The notes under the pieces are model-generated. The model made no database searches. It saw only the letters and a program-made list of their open reading frames with translations, and had not been told where the DNA came from. From Volvariella volvacea V23 (taxonomy: Eukaryota > Basidiomycota > Agaricomycetes > Agaricales > Pluteaceae): a stretch of DNA of 64,000 nt. Both the position numbers and the translations under genes were made by a program. The DNA is taken from assembly GCA_000349905.1 (NCBI GenBank), contig KB722739.1, positions 164,383 through 228,382 on the forward strand, read 5' to 3'. Shown here one piece after another: positions 1-11,456 of this stretch (positions are counted from its first letter, which is position 1; the number at the start of each line of letters is the position of its first letter).

Positions 1-369
1 CCGTGAAATGATCTTCTCGCATATGCCCCCCTGTTACTCGTTGGGACACAATAGTGACCCCTTCCGTAAATGAAGGCATTACATACATATCCCGTGGATA
101 AATAGAAGCCTTACTAGAGCTGTGGCGATCGCTGACACTCTGTTCCACACGACAATATCGCATTATTATTGTCCTCCTCTGCTTCGATCTACGCCCACCA
201 CCGACTGCATTTTGCACATTTCTGCGTTGAGGCTAGCTGAACGGATTTGATGAAAGAATTCATTGAGGTCGTAGGGACGAGGATTGAATAGCGTGAACGG
301 TATATTTAGTACGCCCTCACCCAGCTTCATTCTTCAACTCCTCCCCTTACCCTTATCATCTCTCGCTCT

Positions 370-2936
370 ATGAAGCCCGAACTTTTACCATCCCAACTCC
401 CCTCATACACGCAGTGCTCTCCACAAGTGGAGAGGCGCAAGAAATGGCACAGACTCCCCAATTATATCACCATCGCTTCGCTGGTCTTGTTCTTTGGCTA
501 TCACGCCTATCGTGGTCATTCTTCTCGCGACGGGTGTGGGGATACACTCAAGCAAGCCCCAGCTATGTCTCGCGCGGCCCTTGCTTATCAAGGTGACGTA
601 TGCCCTCAACCTTCGCCTCCCGGAAAACCATCAAACTACAGCGCCCTCTACAACACACCCGAGTTTGCCGCGCTCAGTGCCAAGCGGCTATCAGGTGCTG
701 TTCAAATCCCGACCATGTAAGTGGTTTTATTCTATCAATCAACGCACAGCTGATATGTTGTCAAGAACATATGACAATATGGGCCCTATCGGAGACCCGG
801 AATGGGAACCGTTTTCGGATTTCCTCACGTATTTGGAGATTACCTTCCCTCTCGTGTATGTGTTGTCTTTCTCTCGACGATGTTCACGCGCATATATGCT
901 GCTTTGTAGTTACAAGACGCTCGATGTCAAGATCATCGCTGGATACTCCCCTGTCTATACTTGGAAGGGTTCCAATCCCGATCTCAAGCCTCTCATGTTG
1001 ACTGCGCACATTGACGTCGTTCCTGTCGAGTACGTACCCTCCTTATCTGCCTTGTAGACGATAGGCTGACTTTGGTACAGCGAGGGATCAATTGATAGGT
1101 ATATAAGCTTCAATACCGGGCATCTCCTCTTCATTCACCACCTATTCTAGGTGGACATATCCTCCGTTCTCAGGAGAAATTGATGGTGGATGGGTGTACG
1201 GCAGGGGGTCTGCAGACACCAAGACGACGTTGATCGGCATCTTGTCCACGGTCGAACACCTCATCGAGAGTGACTGGAAGCCAACCCGAACTATCCGTAA
1301 CGAGCTCCCCTTATGCGTGACATATATACTAACGGTGCGTAGTCCTTGCATTCGGACAGGACGAAGAAATATCCGGACCTCAAGGGGCAACTAACATCGC
1401 AAAACACCTGGAATCGATCTATCCCAAGCACGGGATTGCAATGCTCGTTGATGAGGGTGGGCTGGGTCTGGCCCCGTTGTTTGGTGCAGAGTTTGCTCTT
1501 CCTGCGGTAGCGGAGAAGGGATTCCTGGTGAGTCCTAGTTCCATACTCCAGTGTGGGCTAATACCCGTATAGAACGTGCAGATCCGGGTTGATACACCGG
1601 GAGGCCAGTGAGTGCATACATTCCTACATGTCAAGAGAGACACCAGAATGATGCCTCATAAACCAGCTCTTCGACACCTCCAGTCCACACGTCCATTGGG
1701 ACGCTAGCTAGAATCACCTCTGATATAGAGTAAGAAAAGTTTTTCTCTCTGTCCAGTAGCGGTCGCATTCTCATATTGATGTATCAGACTTTCCACCGTC
1801 TTCCAACCCCACCTCGAACTAACAAGTCCCGTTTGGGCGCTTTTGAACTGCTTCGCGCAGTACGGAGACAAGAGCCAGCTCCCCGACTGGCTCTTCCACT
1901 CCATCGACCCGGAACACCCGGATTTGGCGACTGCCGCGACAGAGTTTGCAAAGATCTCTCCGTTCACGAGGTATTTGATCCAAACGAGCAAAGCGGCTAC
2001 CGTCATTCGAGGTGGCGTCAAGGTGTGTTGCAGTCGCGAACCGCATATAGTTGATGTTTTGACTGACAGAGACCTGTTGACTAGACTAATGCCTTGGCTG
2101 AAAGTGCGAACGTTACGTTCAATAACCGAATCGACTTATTCAGCTCGAGTAAGTGACCATCATCTAGCATCCCATGCACAAATGTAGTCGCCCCTTTCCT
2201 CTAGCCCAGGAAGTCCGAGATGCTTACTTCAACCTCATTCGTCCCGTCGCTGAGGAATACTCCTTCCGCCTCAACGACCAAGTCGTCTCCAATCAGGAGC
2301 CTATCGGTAATATCACAGCGGAGTACTTGAAGCCGCTCGAGCCAAGTCCTATGTCGCCCACTAATGGTGGTGCTTGGACCTTATTCTCCAGGGCTGTTCA
2401 AGCTGCTTTTGGAGAGAACGTGATTACGGCTCCAAGCACGACTACTGGTAATACGGGTAAGTGTCTAGATCTTCTCATATGTTATATCGTGACTCAAGAG
2501 GCACTTTTCTAGACACAAAGCACTATGTAGGTTTCAAGTTCTCCATTTAGAGTTTACCTGACTCGACCGAGTGCAGTGGAATCTGTACGTATCGTGCCCT
2601 GCCTATATGCGCATATATTAACCACATCAACGCTTATTCGCCCCAGGACGCGCAACATCTACCGCTGGAGCCCTATTCGCGCCAGTACAGAGCTCAACGT
2701 TCACACCGTCGATGAGAAAATTAGTACGTTCTTTACTTTGCTGATCTCTCCTCCTACACCCCATTAACTCCAACCCACTGTAGAAATCCAATCCCACGTC
2801 GAGGGAATCAAATTTTTCACAGGTGCTGTATTGCATTTATTGTTCTGTACCTATTTTGCGTGCGATCTGACCTGGTATTGTGTTTTCTTTAGAGTTGATT
2901 TTGCAGGTGGATAGTGTCGATGATAGCTCGCTTTGA
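370..2936 (+). CDS. M20 family metallopeptidase, carboxypeptidase S-like
   Basis: Multi-exon gene that stays open when GT-AG introns are removed. The N-terminus has a basic segment followed by one hydrophobic stretch (about residues 30-45), which suggests a signal anchor delivering the enzyme to the vacuole or secretory path. The M20 metal-site motifs appear in order: LTAHIDVVPV, then YGRGSADTK, then AFGQDEEISGPQGA with the catalytic and ligand glutamates, then a dimerisation-type region beginning VRVDTPGGHSS-like at about 1590. The tail (HVEGIKFFTELILQVDS) matches the usual end of fungal carboxypeptidase S. The known role of the family is zinc-dependent release of C-terminal residues from peptides or Gly-Xaa dipeptides. 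About ten exons, with the last one tiny (from about 2893). One donor near 2823 (GTGCTG) is non-consensus. No disabling change was found. The start is the first ATG in frame with the anchor. Confidence 0.88.
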
Positions 2937-4016
2937 TTTAGAGGTTGTATACAAGTTTACGTTACACATCCGGATAGGCGCAATGCATTTCTGCATTTTT
3001 GGCCCTTTTTGCATATCTACCTGTGAAAATACTAGGGCAGCGCTCTGTGAGCCCAATTCCAATATGAGCTCTAAAGAAAATGTGCCTGTATGGGCATTAG
3101 CTCAAAAAAATGATAGTGAATCCCCGATGCTGAGCCTTAGAGTCTAGTGAGCCCGACAGTTCAGCTTGACCCTCTCCGGAATTCGCGGCACCTTGGTGCC
3201 CGCCAAAGCTACACACAGCCAAATAGACATTGTTTTCTTCATTTCCTTCGATTCACCTTCGCTCCGCAATCTTTTATTTAACTCGTCCACCCGTAGCTCC
3301 AACTCTATCGATCGTCGTCATACCCACGTCTTTGATAGGCCGTTTAGTCCAAGCTTTATTCTTCCACGTTGCGAACACGCACCACATTTCAAGCCTAGAT
3401 TTACTAGACTCAGACCATCTTGGCGCTCCCTTGCATCTATTTTCTGTTTTTCATCTTTTTGTCTTTGCATAGAACGAGAGCCACAACCTGCTGGATAGTT
3501 GATACGTCAAGCGCCAAAAATCAGATTAGTTTCGCATGAAATTGATTGAAGCAGATCGTGATCGAGTAGCGACGTTAGGGTTGCGGGTATGTGCATCGGT
3601 CATTAGCGTGCGTCTCTCGTTCATGCTGCAATATTACTGCTATTAAATACGATACATTGACTCATTATATTGAAATGTGACTCTCAGGTACAATGCGTGA
3701 TCAATAGGTCGTTGCATCTGTGCGTACTATCAAGGATGCTACGCTGTCTGATCCACTGGTATTGGTCTCGTACATGCGCCACGATGAGGGACCTGCAATA
3801 TGCGCTAGGTAGTAGGCGCATAAAAGTGACCAAGCAAAAAATCTGAGATGATACACTGTCATTAAGTGCTGCATGTGAAGTTGCGAAAGAACAAGGCGAG
3901 ATATGCACACAAGAGGTAACCGTACGGGCTGATAGTTCATAAACCAACAACTAACTGCATTCGTTAACTTTACATGTATGACGAGCAAGGATACGAGCAT
4001 ACGGATACGAGTCGGG
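2937..4016. other. Intergenic region, no gene recognised
   Basis: Only short overlapping open frames with no family resemblance. The stretch around 3220-3460 is pyrimidine-rich on the plus strand, as fungal promoter or UTR DNA often is. No RNA gene seen. Confidence 0.5.
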
Positions 4017-5559
4017 TTAAATATGTGGTAGGAACTCTGTCCACCTCACGTTCTGATAGGCAGAGTCGGGAAGATCACGGAGGGTGAAGAACGCGAGGAA
4101 GAGGAGAACGATGCGTGCGGCGAAATATAAAGGAACGCCAAGAAACATGGTTGGATAGAGGAATGTACCTGCAACGTATTCCAAAATCTTGATACCTAAT
4201 CCCTCATATACAATATCAAAGGCAAATCCCACTGCAAGGTTGAGGGGGATAATGGTGAGGACGAGCGAACAGGACCTCCAAAGCCAAAGCTCGATGATCG
4301 TTGGGAATTGAAAATTCCAGGCGATGAGGTGAATCGCGCCGAAAACGATACCGATCGTCGAACCGCAAAGCGCTGCCAGGGCTCGATTCTCGGGAGGCAT
4401 CGGTGCAGCACAAAATGGGTGGACGCTCGTTGGCCTGTTGTCCAAGCCTTGTTCGTCCATCATATCTACAATAGAGCCAAAGACAGCCGAAAATGGTGCA
4501 GCGATCGCTTTCTTCCAGATTGTCTTGACTACTCCTCGTCGTTGGAGTGAATCCTGCCAGCTCTTCGCTGCACCAACCCAAATGTTCTGGAAAGCTTTGC
4601 CCCATCCCGTCGCGTAATCCTTCATACCCTTCCAAATCCCTTTCAGCGCTCCCAAGATTGTTTTGCGCCATGCTCCCTTCAATCCGCTAATGCCCTCCCG
4701 AGACTCTTTGGCCTGAGCCTGTGAACCATCAGCGTTCCCTTCTGGCTGGCTTGCTGGTGCCAGTGGACCGTCGACTCGAACTCCGTTCTCATCAAAGTAA
4801 ATCGGATATCCAATGTTCAGAGGCTTGCTCCACCATAATCCATACGTGATCACATTCAAAGTTGCGAATGCGAGAGTCACGAGCTCGATTTCGGTCAGGG
4901 TGAGGCCCTGGACATGGCGAGCGATGCACTGAGCGACGAACCATGTGGTTTGGACGACGACAACGGCTTTCGCGAGTAGGTCGCCTTTTCCGTGATCCAT
5001 TATCTCCTCCACTGGAATGTGTGGTATGCTGGCCCGTGCTACACTCCAATCATAATAAAGAACCTCATATGTTGAGTCGCTCTTGCGTTGCATCAGCCCT
5101 CCCATCTGGACAAAGAACCCATGCGTTATCGTCCACCCACGATCTTTTCACAGGTCAAAATCATCACCACCCTGCTACACGCTTTCACTCACGTTTATTC
5201 TCTCTTGCGATTCTTCCTGCCATGACCCTCTGTCTGATTGCCCACATGATCACTGCTTCAGGAGCGATCAAAGCATACAGCGTGGTCCGAAGCTTCAACC
5301 ACGTTACTTTTGCCCACGAGTGCTCTTGGTCTGGTATGTTGTGATGAATCGATATGTACGTGCACAACAGGATGACCCCGATGCAGCTGTACAGGATGTC
5401 AAATATCGTTCGATTCTGCGTCGGGTCGCACCTCGAAGCCGTGATTGCGGCAGCAACGATGCATACAGGGCTTGGAATGGTGCTACCCGGGACTGTGACG
5501 GGTATGGGAGACGCAAGGGATTGAGCAAAGGCGGCGAGAAAAAGGCCAGCAAAAAACAT
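4017..5559 (-). CDS. Conserved Agaricomycete polytopic membrane protein
   Basis: Two exons: 5559-5193 and 5143-4017, joined across a 49-base intron (donor GTGAGT, acceptor AAAAG). The start at 5559 gives a signal peptide-like N-terminus (MFFAGLFLAAFAQSLAS). The protein then has CDPTQNRTIFDILYSC, hydrophobic helices, the block WTITHGFFVQMGG created by the splice, and GLTLTEIELVTLAFATLN followed by LWWSKPLN. The C-terminal half has four or five more hydrophobic segments. This arrangement (invariant TIFDI, HGFF, EL.TLAF and WW.KPL blocks) is a widespread uncharacterised membrane family of Agaricomycetes, often present in many copies. Function unknown. A soluble charged insert lies at about residues 250-340. 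Splice and frame are clean, so the gene looks functional. Confidence 0.82.
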
Positions 5560-6094
5560 GTGTGCGCGTTGTCTGTCTAATCTCGTCCCATTCTTTTATA
5601 CCTTTGTCCGTCTGATCAGTTCCATAGTCGAGCAGCTCAACCATCATGATGCCCCTTACCCTTGCTGGTCAAGTTCCTGGACCAAGCACCGTGTTGATTT
5701 GATCTTCCACCTCTTCTGCTTCGCATTTGATGTAATTCGAAATGAGCTCGCCAACCAAGTCCTGTAGCGTCTGGCTGCCAGGCCTCTCGCTCAGCAAGCT
5801 CACGTCTTCCAAGGCAAGAACCTCTCCCAAGGACGGTGATTCTGCAGTAAGTCTCTAGCCCACAATCCCCCCAGTCGCGGGTGCCGACTCGGAATGTCGG
5901 TGTATTCAGACACGAGGGCTCCACGTGCCAGACTATCAACAGAACGATGATTCCTATTGAATACTTGTATACCAATCTGCCCTATTCAGCCAAATCGGAG
6001 GAATTATATTCTGTGATTTCGGTGATGTCGATAATGGTTAAGCGGATCCGCAGTGTGCATTAGACAGCCGGGCCAGGCCTTGAAAGTTGTATAC

Positions 6095-7240
6095 TATGTG
6101 ATCGCGAATCCTATGTTGAGGACACTCTGAGGCTTTCTCTCCTTCCAACACTTGTTCAAATCACGAGTGATCGCAGTCATCGTCCTACCAATGTACGCAA
6201 CCTGTGAAATGACACAACACGCATTCTAAAGAGCACGAGCCGAGACCAAGTAGGTAGCTGATGATGAATCCCTCTACCGCCTGCACTCGCATCACCAGAT
6301 CTGTAAACAACAGGAGGGAAACTCATGGATTTCAAAGTAAGGGAGTAATAAGAGGAAACAACATACCTGAAGTACACAGAACGAGGATCGTATTCAACAT
6401 ACCAGCCAATATTTATTCTTCATAGTCTTCGTCCCGCTCCAGCAGATTTGAGGCAGTCCAAAAACCATGTATGACAGTGTATGCACCACCTGAGAGTCCC
6501 AACGTGCCGTTTATGAGTTGAAATGAGCAAGTGTGCGAAATGATATGCGTACCCGTGCGTTGAAACGCGTGTCATGCCGAGGATGTGCTGAATCCACAAG
6601 AATGCTGATGCTCGAATGACGATAAACCTACGACTCGAGACGTTGATCTCTGCCTCATCGCGTTGTATTACATCGAGATCTCATTTCACTTGATCGCGAT
6701 GTCGTGCGCTTTGGAAGCGTTATGGACAATGGTGAAGGGATGAGTGCTGGGGTGGACGTGCGTCAGCGCCGAGATCTTCCTGGTATTGATATTTGCATAA
6801 GCTCGCAGATGATTATATGCTTCAAGACTCACCAGCACCGATTTGACCAACCCGAGCTGAAGGAGTAAGGTTAGAAAAATGAATGAGGGGAAGTACGAAA
6901 AGCGAACAACCAACCCACCGTCCGCTGCAGCCGTCAGGCAGATGAGGGCGAAGAGATACGAGAGTCTCGACTCAAGTTTGATCGTTTGGCGCGTTTGGGA
7001 GACATTCAGCGTGTTGAGAGTCGCTGATCTACCTTGCAGAAGCCATTGTCCTTGGACAACGAAAAAGTCGGTGTTCCTCGTCCTGATCGGTGGTGTTGCG
7101 TCTGGAGACTCAAATAGACTGAATATAGACTGAATATAGCGGTTGAGATGTTTCTTGAAGCTGAAAGGCTGTAGGTGTACGTGGCTATAGGGCGATGTCA
7201 GAACATTGTCAGGGAATCCGCGTTCCTCACCCACTCGTTA
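6095..7240 (-). CDS. Uncharacterised multi-exon gene, boundaries approximate
   Basis: On the minus strand several open segments are bounded by good GT-AG signals. One exon ends YLFALICLTAAADG before a GTGGGT donor at about 6918. A 24-base exon LGLVKSVL (about 6842-6865) sits between CTTCAG and GTGAGT. Then come ISALTHVHPSTHPF, SSRRFIVIRASAFLWIQHIL, YTVIHGFWTASNLLERDED, an exon with LAGMLNTILVLCTS, and VAYIGRTMTAITRDLNKCW. Hydrophobic pieces suggest a membrane protein. I do not recognise the family, and the first and last exons are not fixed. It could be a gene or a lightly damaged remnant. A related, more degraded stretch lies at about 8000-8530. Confidence 0.35.
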
Positions 7241-7999
7241 AAGATGCCTGCGACAGGTCTCCTCACCGTCCTTGCACGCTTCCCTATTCCATTCGGCGTT
7301 CTCGATAGTTCTCTGATCGGTATAGCCTCTCATTCGAATCCCTCCCCTTCTGCCCACGGTAAATCCGCCGACCTAGCAGTTGCGATGGCAAGTCGGATGC
7401 TGGCACCGTTTCGGTGATGCTTCGACTACCAACGTGTTTTGAAAGCCTTGATGGCATTTTGGTTATCCCAATCGTCAGCGAGTGAAGAGGGAGAATGACT
7501 GGTTTGGTCAAGCTTGTCGCAATCGAGGACACTATGTCAACGAATGGTCTGAATTCGTTCAAACTCGATTCGCTTTACAGTGAAGCTAGTGAAGAACGGC
7601 AATTTACTAAATATCTTGCTACAAATCCATGGGTGGTCAAGAGCGTCAATCAGAACGAACTGGAAGTAACACTGGCCGCGCAGAAGTATTCTAACTGACA
7701 GTCCGCTATTCAGTTGTCTACACCGCACTATTAGATCTAAGAGCAACAGGAAAACGTCCTTTCAGAGAGCAAGAAAGCAATCGAAGCAAACGACGTACGA
7801 TACGCGTGTCAAGATGAGGATCACGTTCGATGCGCCAACTAGTTTTCGCAAGTCTCTGCCCTAGTCTGTTGTCCGTAGATTTGCGGAAGGTGCGAAAGCC
7901 ACCAATAATGGTGTATGCGTCGGCTGTGCATCATAGTGTGGTGCATACAAGTCGAAATGCGAGATCAAAATCGTGTACTTGCCATTAGAAGCTCCTACA

Positions 8000-8530
8000 T
8001 TCCAGATACCGAGTGCGATTTCATCTTCATTTGTTGCATGCCATGCCCGACTAGATACTATCCCACTCCGCCGCGGCTATGTGCATTGGAAGCGGTCAAG
8101 GCGATAATGGAAGAAGTGAGTACCGCGGTGGGTGTGCGTCGGCGCCGAGCATCTGGCTATGATCGTCCTATGCAGATCTGAACTTGGATGAGCTCACAAA
8201 ACGGTACACACTTCAAGACTCACCCGCACCAATTCGATTTTTAATCAATTCAATATGAATTGCAACTGAAGCAAGTTGGACAAAGGAAGACGCAAACAGC
8301 GAATGAACGAGCCGTCAGCCCCTCCTCCCTTATGATGACGACCAGACTTGGAAAAGCCGCCGATACGAAAGCCCTACGGTGTTCGGTATTGTGGTGGAGC
8401 TGTGAGAAGTGTTGATTATCAAGAGTCGTTGACTTGGACCTCAGAGGATCAGCATCCTTGATGTAGAGTTGCAGTGGTAGCGGGGGACGATAGCCGTGAT
8501 CCCAACGGATGCTAGTATCTGGGCCCAAAG
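8000..8530 (-). pseudogene. Decayed duplicate of the 6.1-7.2 kb gene
   Basis: The DNA resembles 6720-7080 in the same order. Shared words include GTGCGTC(A/G)GCGCCGAG (6758 and 8135), CACTTCAAGACTCACC-type sequence followed by GCACC (6820 and 8210), the CGAACAA/CGAATGAACGAGCCGTC zone, and the GTGTTGA...AGAGTCG...TTGGAC zone (7010-7060 and 8410-8440). Open frames corresponding to the exons of the first copy are broken. The similarity ends are not sharply defined by eye and may reach 9280, where a minus-strand start MPAGGYITLTALEL occurs. Confidence 0.35.
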
Positions 8531-9477
8531 GTCAGGACGGTAACCATAAAGTTTCAAGGCGACGTTGAACTCACCATTATAGATACCCAGAATTCTTTAT
8601 GATGAGAAAGTCGGAGGCATAGTCGAGCTGTGGAGTGCTGAGCAACAATGGTTTTATTTACGTTGGTGGCCGACACTCACTCCAACCTATCCAACGTTCT
8701 GGGCGACTCTGCGCTTGATAAGAAGTCAATGGACTTGAGCTCATCCTAATGTGACTGAATGGCCAAGATGACCGTATGGGCCACTCGCACAGCTTGGGGA
8801 TCGCTCAGATGGCTAGCGAATTGGTGAGTCCAACACCTTCAGCCCTTGGGTAGGGTAGCCGCTCAATTTCCCCGAGGGTGGTCGGCGTTGTCCCCTCCCT
8901 TCTCCATTCTCTTCCTCTTGCTCGACCTAGGGATGACCCTTCTCAATCGTCGACCTTTGCACCATCCCTTTGCTGTTGTGGGACCCAGGCTGAGTGTTCG
9001 GAAATATGAAGTGAGTTCTTGTGAACTGTGTTGGGGGTAGGTACTGCGAGCACAATAATATTGAACACCTCATAAACATGTCGAGTCGATTTGGGTACGT
9101 ACCTTGAATATATCCATTCATACCTCTCCACCCTCTTTGTCGTGTCTTCCAACTCTTCTCTCTCGAGCGGCAAACTGGGACTCGGAGGGAGACGAAATAA
9201 AGCTCAAGAGCGGTGAGGGTGATATATCCACCCGCGGGCATTGGTAGGTCATGACACAGCGACTCTAGCAGAGCGTTGGAAGTCACTCGATGGTGGCATT
9301 ATCTCGCGGGCAAGGATGGGCGTCTACAGTCACATGTGCCACTGCCTCGTGGGCCTGCGGGCACAACGAGGCATAAACGTGTTCTCACACCTTTGCTTTC
9401 AACCACCACCATCGCTCATCGATTCTGCTCGTTACCGCACATTGCTACACCGCCAAAGTTAACTTGAATACAACATC

Positions 9478-10960
9478 ATGTCTCATTCCGAGCTATCCAC
9501 TAACCCGCACAAGGAGGACAACAAGGGGAAAGAGAAGGCCGTTAAAGCTTATCCCGGACTGTCTATGATGGTCTTATACCCCACCCGTATGGCGATGCTG
9601 CCCTTGCACATGACCACAGGCCAAGCGGCCGTCGCTGAGTCGGAGGAGCCATCCGCTATCATCGACCGCACTCTCGCTGGCGCTGGTATAGCCATCGACG
9701 TCGCTAAGACTCTTACGTCGTTGGGCGCACCGCCGGTTGTCGGCATCTGTCTAAGTATTGCCGAGACGTTGATGACCACGATAACTGTATGTTCTGTTTG
9801 TTGTGCTGATTTGAATGCACATTGTTCTGATTATTCATTCCAGCAAGCAAGGGACAATCAATCAGGATATGTCACTCTTGCCCGCGAGACTAGAAACAGG
9901 ATTCTTAACGAGCTTATTCCCAAGCTGAATAAGCCTAACATCTCAGAGGCTAGGCAAGAGGCCTTTATAAAGTTGATTGAGTATGTGCCTTTAAACTTGT
10001 TGCAATTAATCTCATAACCTAAATATGGTGCTTAGATCTCTCAAGTCTATTTCTGCCTGGTGTCAAGAGAAGTTGACTAAAGGTTTCTTCAAGAGGATTT
10101 TGGATGCTAAGAAGGATGAAGGTGACATTGAAGAACTTCAAACCCAATTTGAACAAGCATATCAAGATTATGTTGTGAGTTTGACATATTTTCCCATCAA
10201 CTTACATATACAAAAATGATATTATAGGCTTTTTTAGTTGACAAAATCAAGGAAGATGTTGAAGAAATCAAGAAAGCAATTGATGATTCAGGTAATTCCT
10301 CTCTCTCTATATATATTGTGACATTTTACTAAATGGGACTTTTAGGTTATGAAACTATAATGTCTCACCTTAATCTTCTTTTACAGCCAGTCAGGCAAGA
10401 TAACATACCTCACCAGCAGTGTTTAGAGAATACTTCTGTCACAATTTTGCAGATTGTAGATACCTGGATTTACAGCTCAAACTGCAAAAACATATTTTGG
10501 TTAGCAGGTGCTCCTGGGGCTGGAAAGTCTACTATTGCCCAATCTGTTTATGCACACATCAAAGCAGATTCTAGATTTGCTAGTGCTATTTTTGTTTTTA
10601 GGAGAGGCTAAGCTGATGCAGAAATTCCCAATGCATTGTGGAGAACTATTGCATATCAGCTTGCAGAAACAAATGCAGATTATAGAAATGCCATTAGGCA
10701 AACTGCTAGCACTGATATAAGAACTATATCAGAGCAGTTTGAAAAATTGATTGCTAAATGTGGATTCAATAGCAAGCAAGTTGTAGCAGTTATTGATGCA
10801 TTAGATGAATCAAATCCTACATCTAGGCAGCAACTCCTCAATACTTTGAAACAATGGCCACCTCATTGGAAGTTATTTATAACAGCAAGAAATGAAGATT
10901 ATATTAAAGAGGAACTCAAGGATATATGCCAGTATTTAATGCTTCAAAGTGGTCCCAATA
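9478..10960 (+). pseudogene. NACHT-type NTPase (NLR-like) pseudogene with in-frame stop, 3' end lost
   Basis: Exons join cleanly by GT-AG splicing: MSHSEL... to TTIT, QARDNQSGYVTLA... to KLIE, SLKSISAWCQEKLTKGF..., AFLVDKIKEDVEEIKKAIDDS, then the NTPase exon. The N-terminal helical region (LAGAGIAIDVAKTL, SLKSISAWCQEK) resembles the four-helix MLKL/HeLo-like adaptor common in basidiomycete NLRs; that assignment is an inference. The NTPase exon has Walker A GAPGAGKST and Walker B VVAVIDALDES, followed by LFITARNEDY (sensor-like). A TAA at 10609-10611 falls in frame between IFVFRRG and ADAEIPNALWRTIAYQLA, so the frame is intact except for that codon. Resemblance stops near 10960, where repeat DNA and a scaffold gap begin. 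No WD40 or TPR part is present. Such proteins act in self/non-self recognition and cell death in fungi. Confidence 0.8.
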
Positions 10961-10962
10961 TA

Positions 10963-11293
10963 TTGTCAGCGACGAGGGCACTTGGCCCCAAAGACAATAC
11001 ACGAGAGATAATAAATAAAAGAAAAGGGAAAACACCAACTACTCGGCACACATCTATACGCGTTATCAGATGGGCCTACTACAAGGGATCACCCACACGG
11101 CGGTGCCCAGGTATCACCGGTGGCATGGTTGCGAAAACTCTCACTACCAGCTGGTGGGGGAGACGAGATGGATACAAGAATCCTAACGATGCGTACTCAC
11201 CTCTTAGTAGCCTGTAAGTTCAGGTTGCGCCGGAGTCTCTGAGACAAAGCTAGCTCGGCAGAGTAGACAAGGTCGAAACTGAGGAAAACCCCC
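10963..11293 (+). repeat. Dispersed repeat R1, copy A, cut by the gap
   Basis: Begins TGTCAGCGACGAGGGCACTT, runs through the TCAGATGGGCCTACTACAAGG block and ends at the N run with GAGGAAAACCCC. Copy B, downstream of the gap, repeats the same order. Copy A has an uninterrupted CACCTCTTAGTAGCCTG at about 11200, which is the empty site for the LTR found inside copy B. It probably ended the NACHT gene. It could be one LTR of a retroelement whose other LTR is copy B. Confidence 0.7.
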
Positions 11294-11393
11294 NNNNNNN
11301 NNNNNNNNNNNNNNNNNNNNNNNNNNNNNNNNNNNNNNNNNNNNNNNNNNNNNNNNNNNNNNNNNNNNNNNNNNNNNNNNNNNNNNNNNNNNN
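11294..11393. other. Scaffold gap of 100 N
   Basis: Exactly 100 undetermined bases. The flanks lie in repeat DNA, so the true distance and content are unknown. Confidence 0.99.
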
Positions 11394-11456
11394 CCTGTGC
11401 ACAAGCAACTGCCCTATTTGACTCTACTCCTGCTAAAGATCATCTTAGAGGTAAGT

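Noticed and set aside
3166..3498. Two overlapping plus-strand open frames of 110 and 80 codons
   Set aside because: Pyrimidine-rich promoter-like DNA. The translations have low-complexity Ser/Phe/Arg content and no family resemblance.
4196..4671. Minus-strand frames overlapping the membrane-protein gene
   Set aside because: Shadows of the 4017-5559 gene in other frames.
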